64,000 nt of DNA from Verrucomicrobiales bacterium (GTDB lineage: Bacteria; Verrucomicrobiota; Verrucomicrobiia; Limisphaerales; J093). The stretch is from contig JABTUJ010000005.1 of NCBI GenBank assembly GCA_015075445.1, forward strand, positions 186,001-250,000, written 5' to 3'. Of the stretch, positions 1-8,600 are shown one piece after another. The number at the start of each line of letters is the position of its first letter. Position 1 is the stretch's first letter. The position numbers and the translations under genes are program-made. The notes beneath the pieces were generated by a model. That model had not been told where the DNA came from. It saw only the letters and a list, made by a program, of their open reading frames with translations, and searched no databases.

Positions 1-263
1 CTGTGGGTTGTCCAATCCTCGCGGCCCGTTTGAGCCCTTGCACGCCCGATTTGGCCAGGTTTCTCCGATGTAAGGGTTCTGCCGCCTCACCGCGAGCCGT
101 CGCATCCTCCAAGTCAGCCGGCAGCTTCCTTCTGCAGCGAGGTGCCCGCGCGTCCGCGGTCGCCAGTGCAAGGATCGCCTATCCCCCTCGTACCCCTGAT
201 CCGTGAGCAGGAAGCTCACGCCACAGGTCTTGCGAGCTGGAATCCTGCCAGAAAGATGGCTCC
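1..263. repeat. Direct repeat copy 1 (about 260 bp, diverged)
   Basis: This stretch matches 710-969 in the same orientation. The first 200 bases are diverged but alignable, for example a shared GCCCTTGCA block and a TTCTGCAGCG block. The last 63 bases (about 201-263) are nearly identical to 908-970. That conserved end contains a 7-bp stem (CGTGAGC at 202-208, GCTCACG at 214-220) with a 5-base loop. No intact gene lies inside. The pair brackets transposase debris, so it may be part of an old element or a segmental duplication. Confidence 0.7.
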
Positions 264-338
264 AAGCGTCACGGGCCGGCCTTGAATCCGTGATGAACCG
301 TTGTTCTGGAATCACTTGCCGTGGTCCGACCCCGCCCG

Positions 339-360
339 CTCTTGCCGAAGCAACACCCTG
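339..360 (+). mobile_element. Solo IS66-type terminal inverted repeat
   Basis: The sequence CTCTTGCCGAAGCAACACCC here is the same as the outward-facing terminus of the complete IS66-family element at 15614-19088. Its reverse complement begins GTGTTGCTTCGGCAAGAG, like the left end of that element. No matching second end or IS66 coding sequence is visible nearby, so it reads as a remnant of a deleted copy. The orientation puts the lost element body to the left of this site. Confidence 0.7.
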
Positions 361-570
361 GACCGGCTCCTGACGCCCTGCCTGCCGCCGGGCCTGCTGA
401 CGCCAGCCGACGAGGGTCCCAACCGCCGCGAGCGCGTCTTCAGCCTGCGCCCCAAGGTCATCGATGGCACCATCGTCAGCCTCGCGGACATCCCGAAATA
501 GCAGCGTGCCCATCCGCAGTCGCGCAGTCAGAAGCCCGGCTGCGGTTTTCCGTGGAACTCCTGGAGGTCA
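361..570 (+). pseudogene. IS4-family transposase remnant
   Basis: Translated in frame 1 this reads like the N-terminal segment of an IS4-type transposase (NRRERVFSLRP), joined directly to the region around the first catalytic Asp (KVIDGTIVSLADIPK). A TAG stop at 499-501 follows, and then the same frame continues with HPQSRSQKPGCGFP, a conserved block of these transposases. Roughly 60-80 residues normally lying between the two blocks are missing and the DDE core beyond is absent. It is therefore an internally deleted, stop-interrupted fragment. The family call rests on motif recognition by eye. Confidence 0.65.
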
Positions 571-709
571 TCGCTCGCGACGAGGTTCCCGCCCCCCCCG
601 ACCGCCGCAAACCCCGCGCGGTCAAGCCGCGCCCCAAGCCCTTTCACCTGCTCAATCGTCCGCGTCGGCTCATCTTCGGGGGTCGGACCACGCGAAGTGA
701 TTCGGATCC

Positions 710-969
710 TGTGGGTTGTTCCCATCTCTGCGGTGGTCTGTTCGAGCCCTTGCAGGCCCGTTTCCGCTGCATTTCTGTCGGGCGTTCTGCTGTCCCACAG
801 CGAGCCGTCATAACCTCCCTGAGCCAACCTGGCGTCCTCTTCTGCAGCGCTGTGCTAGCGCGTCTGCGGCGCAAGTGCGAGGATCAGCAGTCCTCCCCTA
901 CCCCTGATCCGTGAGCAGGAAGCTCACGCCACAGGTCTTGCGAGCTGGAATCCTGCCAGAAAGATGGCT
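710..969. repeat. Direct repeat copy 2 (about 260 bp, diverged)
   Basis: Second copy of the repeat at 1-263. Its conserved end runs into the last codons of the aldo/keto reductase gene (stop at 969-971). The 7-bp hairpin (CGTGAGC 910-916, GCTCACG 922-928) therefore sits about 40 bp beyond that gene and could act as a weak terminator for it. There is no T-tract on either strand. The reductase's odd basic C-terminal tail may have been acquired from this repeat. Confidence 0.7.
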
Positions 970-2078
970 CAAGCCGGCGGCCCGCGCCGCGATTTCGTGC
1001 GGGTGGACCCCTTGGTGTGCAAACACGGGCCGGGCCCCCCCCCCGCCCGGCGGTCGCACTCGAGGTTCAGCCACGCGGCTTCCTCCGGCGTCAGGCCAAT
1101 CGCAAACGCCGCAAACAGCTCCGCCAGTTCCTGGGTGGTTCGCGGTCCCACGACGGCGAAGACATGCGGTCCCTGCTGAAGCACCCAGGCCAGCGCGATC
1201 TGCGTCGGGTTGACCCGCTTTTCGCGCGCCAATTGCCGGGCACGCTCCAGTCGCTCGAAGTTCCGATCGCTGTAGTACACCCGCACCACGTCGCTCGTCC
1301 AACGGTCCAGCATCAGGGTCCGGAACTCCTCCTCCGTGAGGACGTCGCGAGGCCGATACCGGCCGCTGAAGAAGCCCAGCGCCAGCGCCGACCAGGCGAA
1401 CAGAGGGAATCGATGGCGCGCATACCATTCGCGGCTGAACCGGTCGCAGGCGGTCAGACAGTTCGGCCACGAGGGTTCGTTCATAAACGCCAGCGCCAGG
1501 TTCGGCGAGCTGGACACAAACCCCGACAACCCGCGCGCGGCCGCGTAGGCGTTGGCTTCCTCCAGCCGGGGAATGGACCAGTTGCTGGCCCCGAAGGCCC
1601 GGATTCGGCCCGCGGCTTGTTCGGCAGCCAGGCACTCGATGATGGGTCCCACCGGCTGATCGGGATCGTCCCGGTGGAGTACGAACAGATCGACGTAATC
1701 GGTGTCGAGCCGGCGAAGGGTTTCCTCAAGGTCGCTCACGATCTCGCGCGGGGTGACGCGCGCCCGGTGGTACTCGTAAGGGCTGCCGGCCGTTTGGATC
1801 GTCTCGTGATGCGCCGCTTTGGCGTGCAGAACGACCTGGTGCCGGTTGCTGCGCGCCTTCATCCACCGGCCCAGCGTGGTCTCCACGTCGAAGTAGACGA
1901 GCGAGGTGTCGAAGCAGTTCCCGCCCCGCGCCTGGTAGTCGTCGAAGAGGGCGTCGGCGTAGGCCTGATCGACGGAGCGCCCGAAACTCGTCCCCAGGAC
2001 CAGCCGGCACACGGGCGTCTCCAGCGGCGGGACGCGGGCGAATGACGGGTGCCCCCCGGTTTTCGCCGTCGTCGTCAC
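969..2078 (-). CDS. Aldo/keto reductase
   Basis: A 369-residue aldo/keto reductase, probably a cytoplasmic NADP(H)-dependent enzyme reducing an aldehyde or ketone; the substrate is unknown. The family's catalytic tetrad is visible: Asp57 (in FDTS), Tyr62 (in LVY), Lys87 (in HAK) and His135 (in LHRDD). A cofactor-binding stretch (VVGPRTTQEL) lies near residue 325. The GTG start at 2078 is chosen because it overlaps the TGA of the upstream TIR gene as GTGA. An in-frame ATG farther upstream would lie deep inside that gene and adds 70 low-complexity residues. Coupling to a TIR-domain gene is unusual for this family. The last 20 residues are rich in Gly, Pro, Arg and Lys and run into a repeat, so the native C-terminus may be altered. 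Confidence 0.9.
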   Translation of the reverse strand: MTTTAKTGGHPSFARVPPLETPVCRLVLGTSFGRSVDQAYADALFDDYQARGGNCFDTSLVYFDVETTLGRWMKARSNRHQVVLHAKAAHHETIQTAGSPYEYHRARVTPREIVSDLEETLRRLDTDYVDLFVLHRDDPDQPVGPIIECLAAEQAAGRIRAFGASNWSIPRLEEANAYAAARGLSGFVSSSPNLALAFMNEPSWPNCLTACDRFSREWYARHRFPLFAWSALALGFFSGRYRPRDVLTEEEFRTLMLDRWTSDVVRVYYSDRNFERLERARQLAREKRVNPTQIALAWVLQQGPHVFAVVGPRTTQELAELFAAFAIGLTPEEAAWLNLECDRRAGGGPGPCLHTKGSTRTKSRRGPPA

Positions 2079-3421
2079 GCGCCCCCCCGTGGCTTCGCTT
2101 CGCCCACCGTGCCCAGGCGGGTGTCGCGCAGGTGGAAGTTGCGAAGGTGGACAATGCCCCCGCCTTCGCCGGGGCGTCGCCCCTCGCCTTGATCGCTGCC
2201 AAACTCGAGAACAACCGCCACGATCAGTGAAAAGTCGGGCTGGTGGGCCGCGTACCGGGCATTCCCATCCGGGTAGAACACGGACCACGAGCGATCCGCC
2301 AGATCGATGTGGAACGGCTTCCAGGTGCTCCGCTCAATGCAGGCCGCCCGCGTCCCGGTCCCCCACATCCAATGGGTTCCCAGCCGGTCCACCACCCGAT
2401 AACCCAGCGCAATCGCCGTCAACGGCTGACCCTTGCGCGGCCCGGACCCGCTCTCCGCCACACGCGGGCCGGTGCGCCGGCCGGTCGCCGCGACCGCTCG
2501 CGATGGGGATCGACGGGCCTCGAAGCAGAGGTAGCGCTTGCCGGCATTGTTGGGGCCGGGCACCGACGACGCATTGTCCAGCCCGCTCATACCGCCGGGA
2601 CGGAACGCGACGTTGCTCGGGTAGGTCCGCGGCGCGTTGTGAAAGCTCACGGCGAAGTACGCCCGTTCCGGAAGCCGGGACCCTCGCTTCTCGAGCCGCA
2701 CCGAAATCGAACTGCCGTCGGCATCCGCCCACAGATAGTAAACCGTGGCGAAACCAGGCGAGCCCGCCTGGCCGGGATCCGGACCGATCCCGTACAGGGT
2801 GTACAGCAGCAGGTCCGGGTCCTTGTTCGACCGGATCCGCTCTTCAACCTGCGCCAGCACGCGCGGCCTTGGCGGGACAGACGCAGGGGGGAGCTTTCCC
2901 GGCAGCCGGTCGTGCGCGGGTTCCACGCTGCCGGGGAGGGGAGGGATCTCGGACGGTGGTTCTCGCCGGCGCTTGACCTTCCGGACATGACCCGCGGCCT
3001 GCAGCAGCCGATCCCGGGCGTCCCGCTTGTCAAGGCCTTCGAGACTGATGCGCGTCCAGTTGTTCAGCAGCGGCGGCGGATCGCACTGGGCGATCTCCAC
3101 GGGCAGGATGCCATACCGCTCATCGACGATCCCCCGATGCACCGCGGTTTCCCATTCGGCCCGGGTCCAGGGACTCTGCAGGTAGCGCGGACTCAACACC
3201 GCGAGAAAGCACCGGCAAGTCCGGAACTTCTCCTCGATCTCCCGCACGAGCACCCGGGCAGCCCGAAAGTCTCGCTCGTCGATCTGGGTCGTATAGCCAG
3301 CCGCCTCCAGCACCTGGACAATCCACCGCGCCGATTCCTCATCGGGGCGCGCGTAGCTGATGAAGAAGTCTTTGCCGGAGCTCACGGGGCGGAACCTATG
3401 CAGCGCGCCATGGAGCGACAA
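2075..3421 (-). CDS. TIR-domain protein with C-terminal beta-rich domain
   Basis: A 448-residue protein with an N-terminal TIR domain (about residues 17-140): FFISY at 19-23, a VLSPRYLQS block near 75-83, and W85/E89 in the WxxxE arrangement. Glu89 is the residue expected to be the NADase glutamate in catalytic TIRs. Residues 150-200 are Pro/Arg-rich. Residues 205-448 form an unrecognised region rich in Gly and aromatic residues that could be a sensor or effector domain. Bacterial TIR proteins are often NAD-consuming defence effectors, but some are scaffolds; which applies here is not decidable from sequence. The TTG at 3421 has an AAGGGG stretch just upstream; a GTG at 3385 is an alternative start closer to the domain. 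It is translationally coupled to the reductase gene downstream. Confidence 0.8.
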   Translation of the reverse strand: MSLHGALHRFRPVSSGKDFFISYARPDEESARWIVQVLEAAGYTTQIDERDFRAARVLVREIEEKFRTCRCFLAVLSPRYLQSPWTRAEWETAVHRGIVDERYGILPVEIAQCDPPPLLNNWTRISLEGLDKRDARDRLLQAAGHVRKVKRRREPPSEIPPLPGSVEPAHDRLPGKLPPASVPPRPRVLAQVEERIRSNKDPDLLLYTLYGIGPDPGQAGSPGFATVYYLWADADGSSISVRLEKRGSRLPERAYFAVSFHNAPRTYPSNVAFRPGGMSGLDNASSVPGPNNAGKRYLCFEARRSPSRAVAATGRRTGPRVAESGSGPRKGQPLTAIALGYRVVDRLGTHWMWGTGTRAACIERSTWKPFHIDLADRSWSVFYPDGNARYAAHQPDFSLIVAVVLEFGSDQGEGRRPGEGGGIVHLRNFHLRDTRLGTVGEAKPRGGA

Positions 3422-3558
3422 GCCCCTTTCCCTTTGGCGCTGTACTGCTGACTACTGCCTGCCCGGCCCGGAGCGAGATGGGAGCGGTTGTCAGGAGGCC
3501 GTGGCCACAAGGCCGCAAGGCGTTGACAGATGCCCCGGGAAACACGAAAACCAAACCC

Positions 3559-4881
3559 ATGCAAAGCACCAACCCGATTCCGCGCCGTGAGTTCCTGCGT
3601 CGCAGCGGCGCCTTCAGCCTTGGTACCGCCGCGCTCGCCGCCGCCCCCAGCGTCTTCCTGAACCGCACCCGCGCCCAGACCGGCGAGAACCCGAGCGAAT
3701 GGATCCGCGTTGGCATCATCGGCACCGGCGGACAGGGCCGCGGCAACATGACCGCGCGCACCATGATCAAGCACGTGGTGGCCCTGTGCGACGTGGACCG
3801 GTCGCATGTCGCCGAGGCGGCCAAACAGTTGAAGGACCGCGCCGGCACTGAGGCCCGGACCTACAGCGACTACCGGAAGCTGCTCGAGGACAAATCGGTT
3901 GACGCCGTCTTGCTCGGCACGCCCGACCATTGGCACGCGCTGCCGGCCATCCACGCCTGCCAGGCCGGCAAAGACGTGTACGTCGAGAAACCCATGACCC
4001 TGACCATCCACGAAGGCTGGGCCATGGTGAAGGCCGCCCAGTACTACAAACGCATCGTCCAAAACGGCAGCCAGCAGCGCTCCTGGCCCGATGAGAAGTT
4101 CCGCCGCGCCTGCGAGTACGTCCGGTCCGAGCGCATCGGCGACATCCGCGTCGTCCGCGTAGGCTTGCCAGGGGTGAACTACCTCGACCGCGCCAAGCCC
4201 CCGCGCGTGCCGGACAGCGAACCCCCGCCCGAGTTGGACTACGACATGTGGCTGGGCCCCGCGCCCTGGCGCCCGTACAACAAGTACCGCGTCCACTACC
4301 TCTTCCGGTTCTTCTGGGATTACTCCGGTGGCCAGATGACCAACTGGGGTGCGCACCACCTCGACATCACCCAATGGGCCCTCAACATGGACCAGAGCGG
4401 GCCGGTCGAGATCAGCGCCCGCGCCGAGTTCAACAAAGACGGGCTGTACGAGACGCCCGAGTGGTTCGAGATCAACTACAAGTACGCCAATGGCGTCCGT
4501 GTCGTCTGCGGCAACAGCCACCGGATCGGCACCACCTTCGAAGGTCAGGACGGCATCATTTACGTGGACCGCGGCCGGCTCGAAAGTACGGTCAAGGGCG
4601 TGATCGAGGAACCGCTGGGGGCCGACGAAGTGCGCCTCGAGGTGAGCAAGGATCACCACCAAAACTGGTTCGACGCCATCAAGAGCCGGAAACCGCCCAT
4701 CTGCGACGTCACCGTCGGACACCGCTCCGCGACCGTGTGTCACCTGGGCAACATCGCCGTCCAGACCGGGACCCCCATCCGCTGGGACCCGGTCAAAGAG
4801 GAGATCGTGGGTGCCCCGGTCAAGGTGAAGCAGTTCGCATACGAGTACCGCCAGCCGTGGGAACTGCCGAAGATCGGCTGA
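3559..4881 (+). CDS. Tat-exported Gfo/Idh/MocA family oxidoreductase
   Basis: A 440-residue NAD(P)-dependent oxidoreductase of the Gfo/Idh/MocA family, expected to act on sugars, inositols or related polyols. A twin-arginine signal is clear: RREFLRRSG at residues 9-17, then an Ala-rich hydrophobic stretch and an RAQTG cleavage region. The enzyme is therefore probably exported folded with its cofactor. The Rossmann motif GTGGQGRG lies near residue 55 and the family's EKP motif (VYVEKPM) near 145. The ATG at 3559 is preferred over an in-frame ATG at 3478 because it places the Tat motif at the N-terminus. Such Tat-exported members are abundant in Planctomycetota and Verrucomicrobiota and are usually linked to carbohydrate breakdown. 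No sugar genes adjoin it here. It converges on hpf. Confidence 0.92.
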   Translation: MQSTNPIPRREFLRRSGAFSLGTAALAAAPSVFLNRTRAQTGENPSEWIRVGIIGTGGQGRGNMTARTMIKHVVALCDVDRSHVAEAAKQLKDRAGTEARTYSDYRKLLEDKSVDAVLLGTPDHWHALPAIHACQAGKDVYVEKPMTLTIHEGWAMVKAAQYYKRIVQNGSQQRSWPDEKFRRACEYVRSERIGDIRVVRVGLPGVNYLDRAKPPRVPDSEPPPELDYDMWLGPAPWRPYNKYRVHYLFRFFWDYSGGQMTNWGAHHLDITQWALNMDQSGPVEISARAEFNKDGLYETPEWFEINYKYANGVRVVCGNSHRIGTTFEGQDGIIYVDRGRLESTVKGVIEEPLGADEVRLEVSKDHHQNWFDAIKSRKPPICDVTVGHRSATVCHLGNIAVQTGTPIRWDPVKEEIVGAPVKVKQFAYEYRQPWELPKIG

Positions 4882-4915
4882 GCACCACCCCGCCGCCTGA
4901 TCGCCTCGCCGAGCG

Positions 4916-4945
4916 CTCCCCCCGCGGTCACGACCGCGGAGGGGG
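4916..4945. terminator. Bidirectional hairpin between convergent genes
   Basis: An 8-bp GC stem (CCGCGGTC 4922-4929 with GACCGCGG 4932-4939) is extended by a C/A mismatch and then about five more pairs (4916-4920 with 4941-4945). It lies between the stop codons of the oxidoreductase and hpf genes, which converge. No T-tract follows, so it would be an atypical intrinsic terminator. The tight loop implies that the innermost bases are unpaired. Confidence 0.55.
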
Positions 4946-4975
4946 CAACGGAAGGCCGTCTCACCCGCGGGGGTC

Positions 4976-5329
4976 TCAGGATTCCCGGTCCTGCCGCTTC
5001 CGCTTGAGCCGGGAGGCCTGGGTTTGTTTGGTGGCGAGGCGCTTGCCGCGCCGCTTGCGGATCTGCTGTTCCATCTTCTTGAACACGCAGTCGATGGCCG
5101 TGTAGAGATCGCTGCGGGTGTCGTCGGCAAACAGGTCGGGCCCCCGCACCCCCAACCGCACCGAGCAGGTGAACTGCTTCTCCGGTGCCTTCGAGTTGTC
5201 GTGCACCAGCATCACGCGCGCGTCGATCGCCCAGCGGTCCAGGTGCTCGAGCTTGTCGATCCGGTCGAGGATGTGATCCTCGATGGCCTGCGTCAGCGTG
5301 ATGTTGTGCGTGGACAAGATTAACTTCAT
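4976..5329 (-). CDS. hpf: Ribosome hibernation-promoting factor (short HPF/RaiA type)
   Basis: A 117-residue protein of the HPF/YfiA family, which binds the 30S decoding channel and silences ribosomes in stationary phase or stress. The N-terminus MKLILSTHNITLTQAIEDHI and the segment around FADDTRSDLYTAID are typical of the alpha/beta fold. The C-terminal 20 residues are strongly basic (RKRRGKR, RLKRKRQ), suited to rRNA contact. It lacks the second dimerisation domain of long HPF, so if it forms 100S dimers it would need a partner. It stands alone, convergent with the oxidoreductase gene. Confidence 0.9.
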   Translation of the reverse strand: MKLILSTHNITLTQAIEDHILDRIDKLEHLDRWAIDARVMLVHDNSKAPEKQFTCSVRLGVRGPDLFADDTRSDLYTAIDCVFKKMEQQIRKRRGKRLATKQTQASRLKRKRQDRES

Positions 5330-5635
5330 GGCCGAAAGATGCCGACCGGCCGGGCCGAAATCCAGTCAAAGGTTGCCAGCCTGCTCGTCGTCTGCCGCGG
5401 CACCCGCCGGATGACGGGCATTCTGCCTCGATCCCCCGGTCGCCGTCGGGCGCCATCGTAACCGGTTGGGACTGCGCCGGAATCCGGGGATTCGGACCCT
5501 GCCGGTGCGGGGGCAAAGGCGGTAAAGCGCCAAGCCGGTCCGTCGCGTTGCGATCATAGGCGCCAGTCTGGTCTTGCGTCCGGTGGAACGGTGTGCGACC
5601 GCTTCATCAGTTCTACCCTCAACCCATCGTTCATC
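5330..5635. other. Intergenic, no gene seen
   Basis: About 300 bp separate the divergent hpf and YD-protein genes. I see no convincing coding frame, RNA gene or repeat. Promoters for both genes must lie here, but no strong -35/-10 pair stands out in this GC-rich sequence. Confidence 0.5.
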
Positions 5636-8600
5636 ATGACTTCCTCATATGGCAATCACCTGGTTTGGCTGGCTGTGGTTCTGCCCACGGCCTGGGCCGC
5701 CGGACCCGCCGGACCGGACCTGCGGATCGACCACTGCCAGCTCGATGCGTCAGGGCGAATCGAAGTGGGGTGGTCGGCGCTGCCCGAAGGTGCCGCCTAC
5801 ACGGTCGAGGTCCGGGAATCGCTGGCGACGGGGAACTGGCAGCCGGCCGCTGGGGTCTGGCCGATCCACACGACCTCTTGGCGTGCCCCTGGACCCCTCG
5901 AGCCGGGCCCCCGGTTCTATCGCGTACGCGCCGAATCGCTCCTCCTTCCCCCCACCCCCACCGACACCCGGGTCGTTCCGGCGGATGGGACGCTGGTCTT
6001 TCAATGGGCGCCAGCGCCGCTAGCCACCGCTTACCTCGTCTATTGGAGCGTCCAGCCCGAGTGGAACCCGGCCACCGCCCACACCCACACGGTGGTCGCG
6101 GCCGAGTTTGTCGTGCGCGAACCGTTGCCGGGCGTCGAGCACTTCTTCGCGGTGCAGGCGGTGGGCGAACGCGGGGTCAGCGCGATTTCTGAACCAATCG
6201 GCGCGCTGGCCTTTCCCCGCGCGCCCGCCTTTGCACCGATGACGCTCGGGTCCGGCGCCGCGTTCCTGTATTCAGGACCTAACTCGATCCAGAAGGGCGT
6301 GGCACCGGGCACCCTGGATCCGCTCCGGATCGCCGTGATGCGCAGCGGGGTACGGACGCGTGGGGGTGCGCCGCTGGCAGGCGTGACGGTGCGGGTGTTA
6401 AGGCGGCCCGAGTTTGGCCACACCGAGAGCCGTTCGGATGGTTCGTTCGACCTGGCGGTGAATGGCGGAGAAGCACTCACACTCGAGTACCGCAAACCGG
6501 GCTACCTGCCGGTGCATCGCCACGTGCGCCCCCGGTGGCAGCAGTTCAGCCGGCCACCCGAAGTGGTCCTGACGCCTGTGGATGCCAACGTGACTTCCGT
6601 CCGCCTCGGGAACACCCCGGCCCTTCAGGTCGCCCAGGGCAGCCAGGTCATGGATCGTGATGGCCGGCGGCAGGCCGCGCTGCTGATCGCGCCCGGCACC
6701 GCAGCCGAGTTGGTGCTCGCCGATGGCACCCGTCGCGCCGTCGAACACCTCAACCTGCGCGCGACCGAGTACACCGTGGGTGGTGATGGACCGCGGGCCA
6801 TGCCCGCCGAACTCCCGCCCGAAGTCGCTTACACCTACTGCGTCGAGTTCAGCGCCGACGAAGCCCTGGACGTCGATGCCGCCGAGGTCCGCTTCGACCG
6901 CCCGCTCTACTTCCACGTGGACAACTTCCTCGGGTTTCCCGTCGGCGGTGTGGTGCCGGTGGGGTACTACGACCGGTGGGCAGCGCGCTGGGTACCGGCG
7001 CCCAATGGTCGCATCATCGCCGTGTTGGCCGTCCAGGACGGGCGCGCCGAACTGGACCTCGATGGCAGCGGACGACCGGCCGCCGCCGCCGCCCTCGCCG
7101 CGCTTGGCATCTCCGACGCCGAACGTCAGCAACTCGCCTCGCGGTATCCGCCCGGACGCAGCCTCTGGCGGGTGGGCATCACCCACTTCACCCCCTGGGA
7201 CCTCAACTGGCCCGCGGCGCCCCCGGATGATGCCACCCCGCCGGACCTGCCCGAACCGGACGAGTCGGAGGATCCCGACGACCCGTGCGATCCGCCGCGT
7301 CCCATCGTGGAATACCAGACGCAGGTGCTCGGGGAACGTCTGGCGTTGACCGGCGTGCCCCAAACGTTGAACTACCGCAGCGATCGCGTGCCCGGCTCCT
7401 TCGCCGGGGAAAGGGCCGTGATCCCCTTGAGTGGCAGCCGCCTGCCGGACAGCCTCAAACGCATCGAACTCGAAATCGTCCTGGCCGGCAACCTCCAGAC
7501 CGCCACCTTCCCGCCCGAGCCCAACCAGACGTACACGCTGTTCTGGGACGGTCGTGACCTCTACGGGCGCTCGGTGGTGGGCGCCACGTCCGCCGGGGTC
7601 CGCGTCGGCTATGTCTATGACAACATCTATTGGACGCCGGCGGCTGACGAGGACGCCAGCTTCGGCAACTTCGGCGAAGGCGCCTTGGCCGGGAACCCGT
7701 CCCGCGCCGAGATCACGCTCTGGCAGGAATGGGAGGTCAAACTGGGACGCGGACGCTGGGACGCCCGCATTCAGGGGTTGGGCGGCTGGACCCTCAGCGA
7801 CCACCATGTGTACGACGCCGCCGGCCGCGTCCTGTATCGGGGCGACGGTTCCCGCCAGACGGCCGGGAGCGCCCTGCTGCCTCAGGTGGTCCGGACCGTG
7901 GCGGGTGGAGGTGACCTGCAGGATGACGAGATGGAAGGACGACTGGCCACCGATGCCCGCCTGGATTGGCCTTGGGACATTGCGGTGGGGCCTGACGGTT
8001 CCATTTACCTGGTCGACGGCTACCGCGTCCGGCACGTGCGCCCCGACGGCACGATTCACACCTTGGCCGGGAATGGGTCGTTGATCTACTCGGGGGATGG
8101 CGGCCCGGCCATTCAAGCCGGGCTCAACCCGCAGGGCCTGGCCCTGGGCCCCCGCGGCGACCTTTATGTGACCGATCTCTCCGATACCGATCCCCCCAGC
8201 CGCCAAGTCCCGCAGCAAGGCCGGATCCGCCGCATCTCACCCGACGGCATCATCACCACCGTGGCGGGGCCCGGCAGGTATCCGCAATTGGGTGACGGGG
8301 GGCCGGCGCGGGAGGCCTTCTTGTGGTATCCGACCTACCTGGTCGCCACGCCCGATGGCGGCCTGTATGTGGCCGATACCCGCAACGATCGGATCCGGCG
8401 AATCGCCCCGGACGGCAACATCCGCACGGTCGCGGGTGGTGCCCCGCTCCCCGTCGGCCAGGTGGGCGACGGGAACAGCGCGCGCGATGCCCGACTGGAC
8501 CGACCTTACGGCATCGCCTTGGGACCCGACGGCAGTCTGTACATAGCCGATTCGGGTCAGTACCGCATACGACGCGTGGCGCCCAGCGGCATCATCTCGA

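Noticed and set aside
528..827. A 99-codon minus-strand frame in the mobile debris
   Set aside because: Looks superficially protein-like but overlaps the IS4-type remnant and the second repeat; no family recognised and no start signal.
3382..5130. A 582-codon minus-strand frame
   Set aside because: Antisense to the oxidoreductase gene and running through hpf; composition-driven, no motif.
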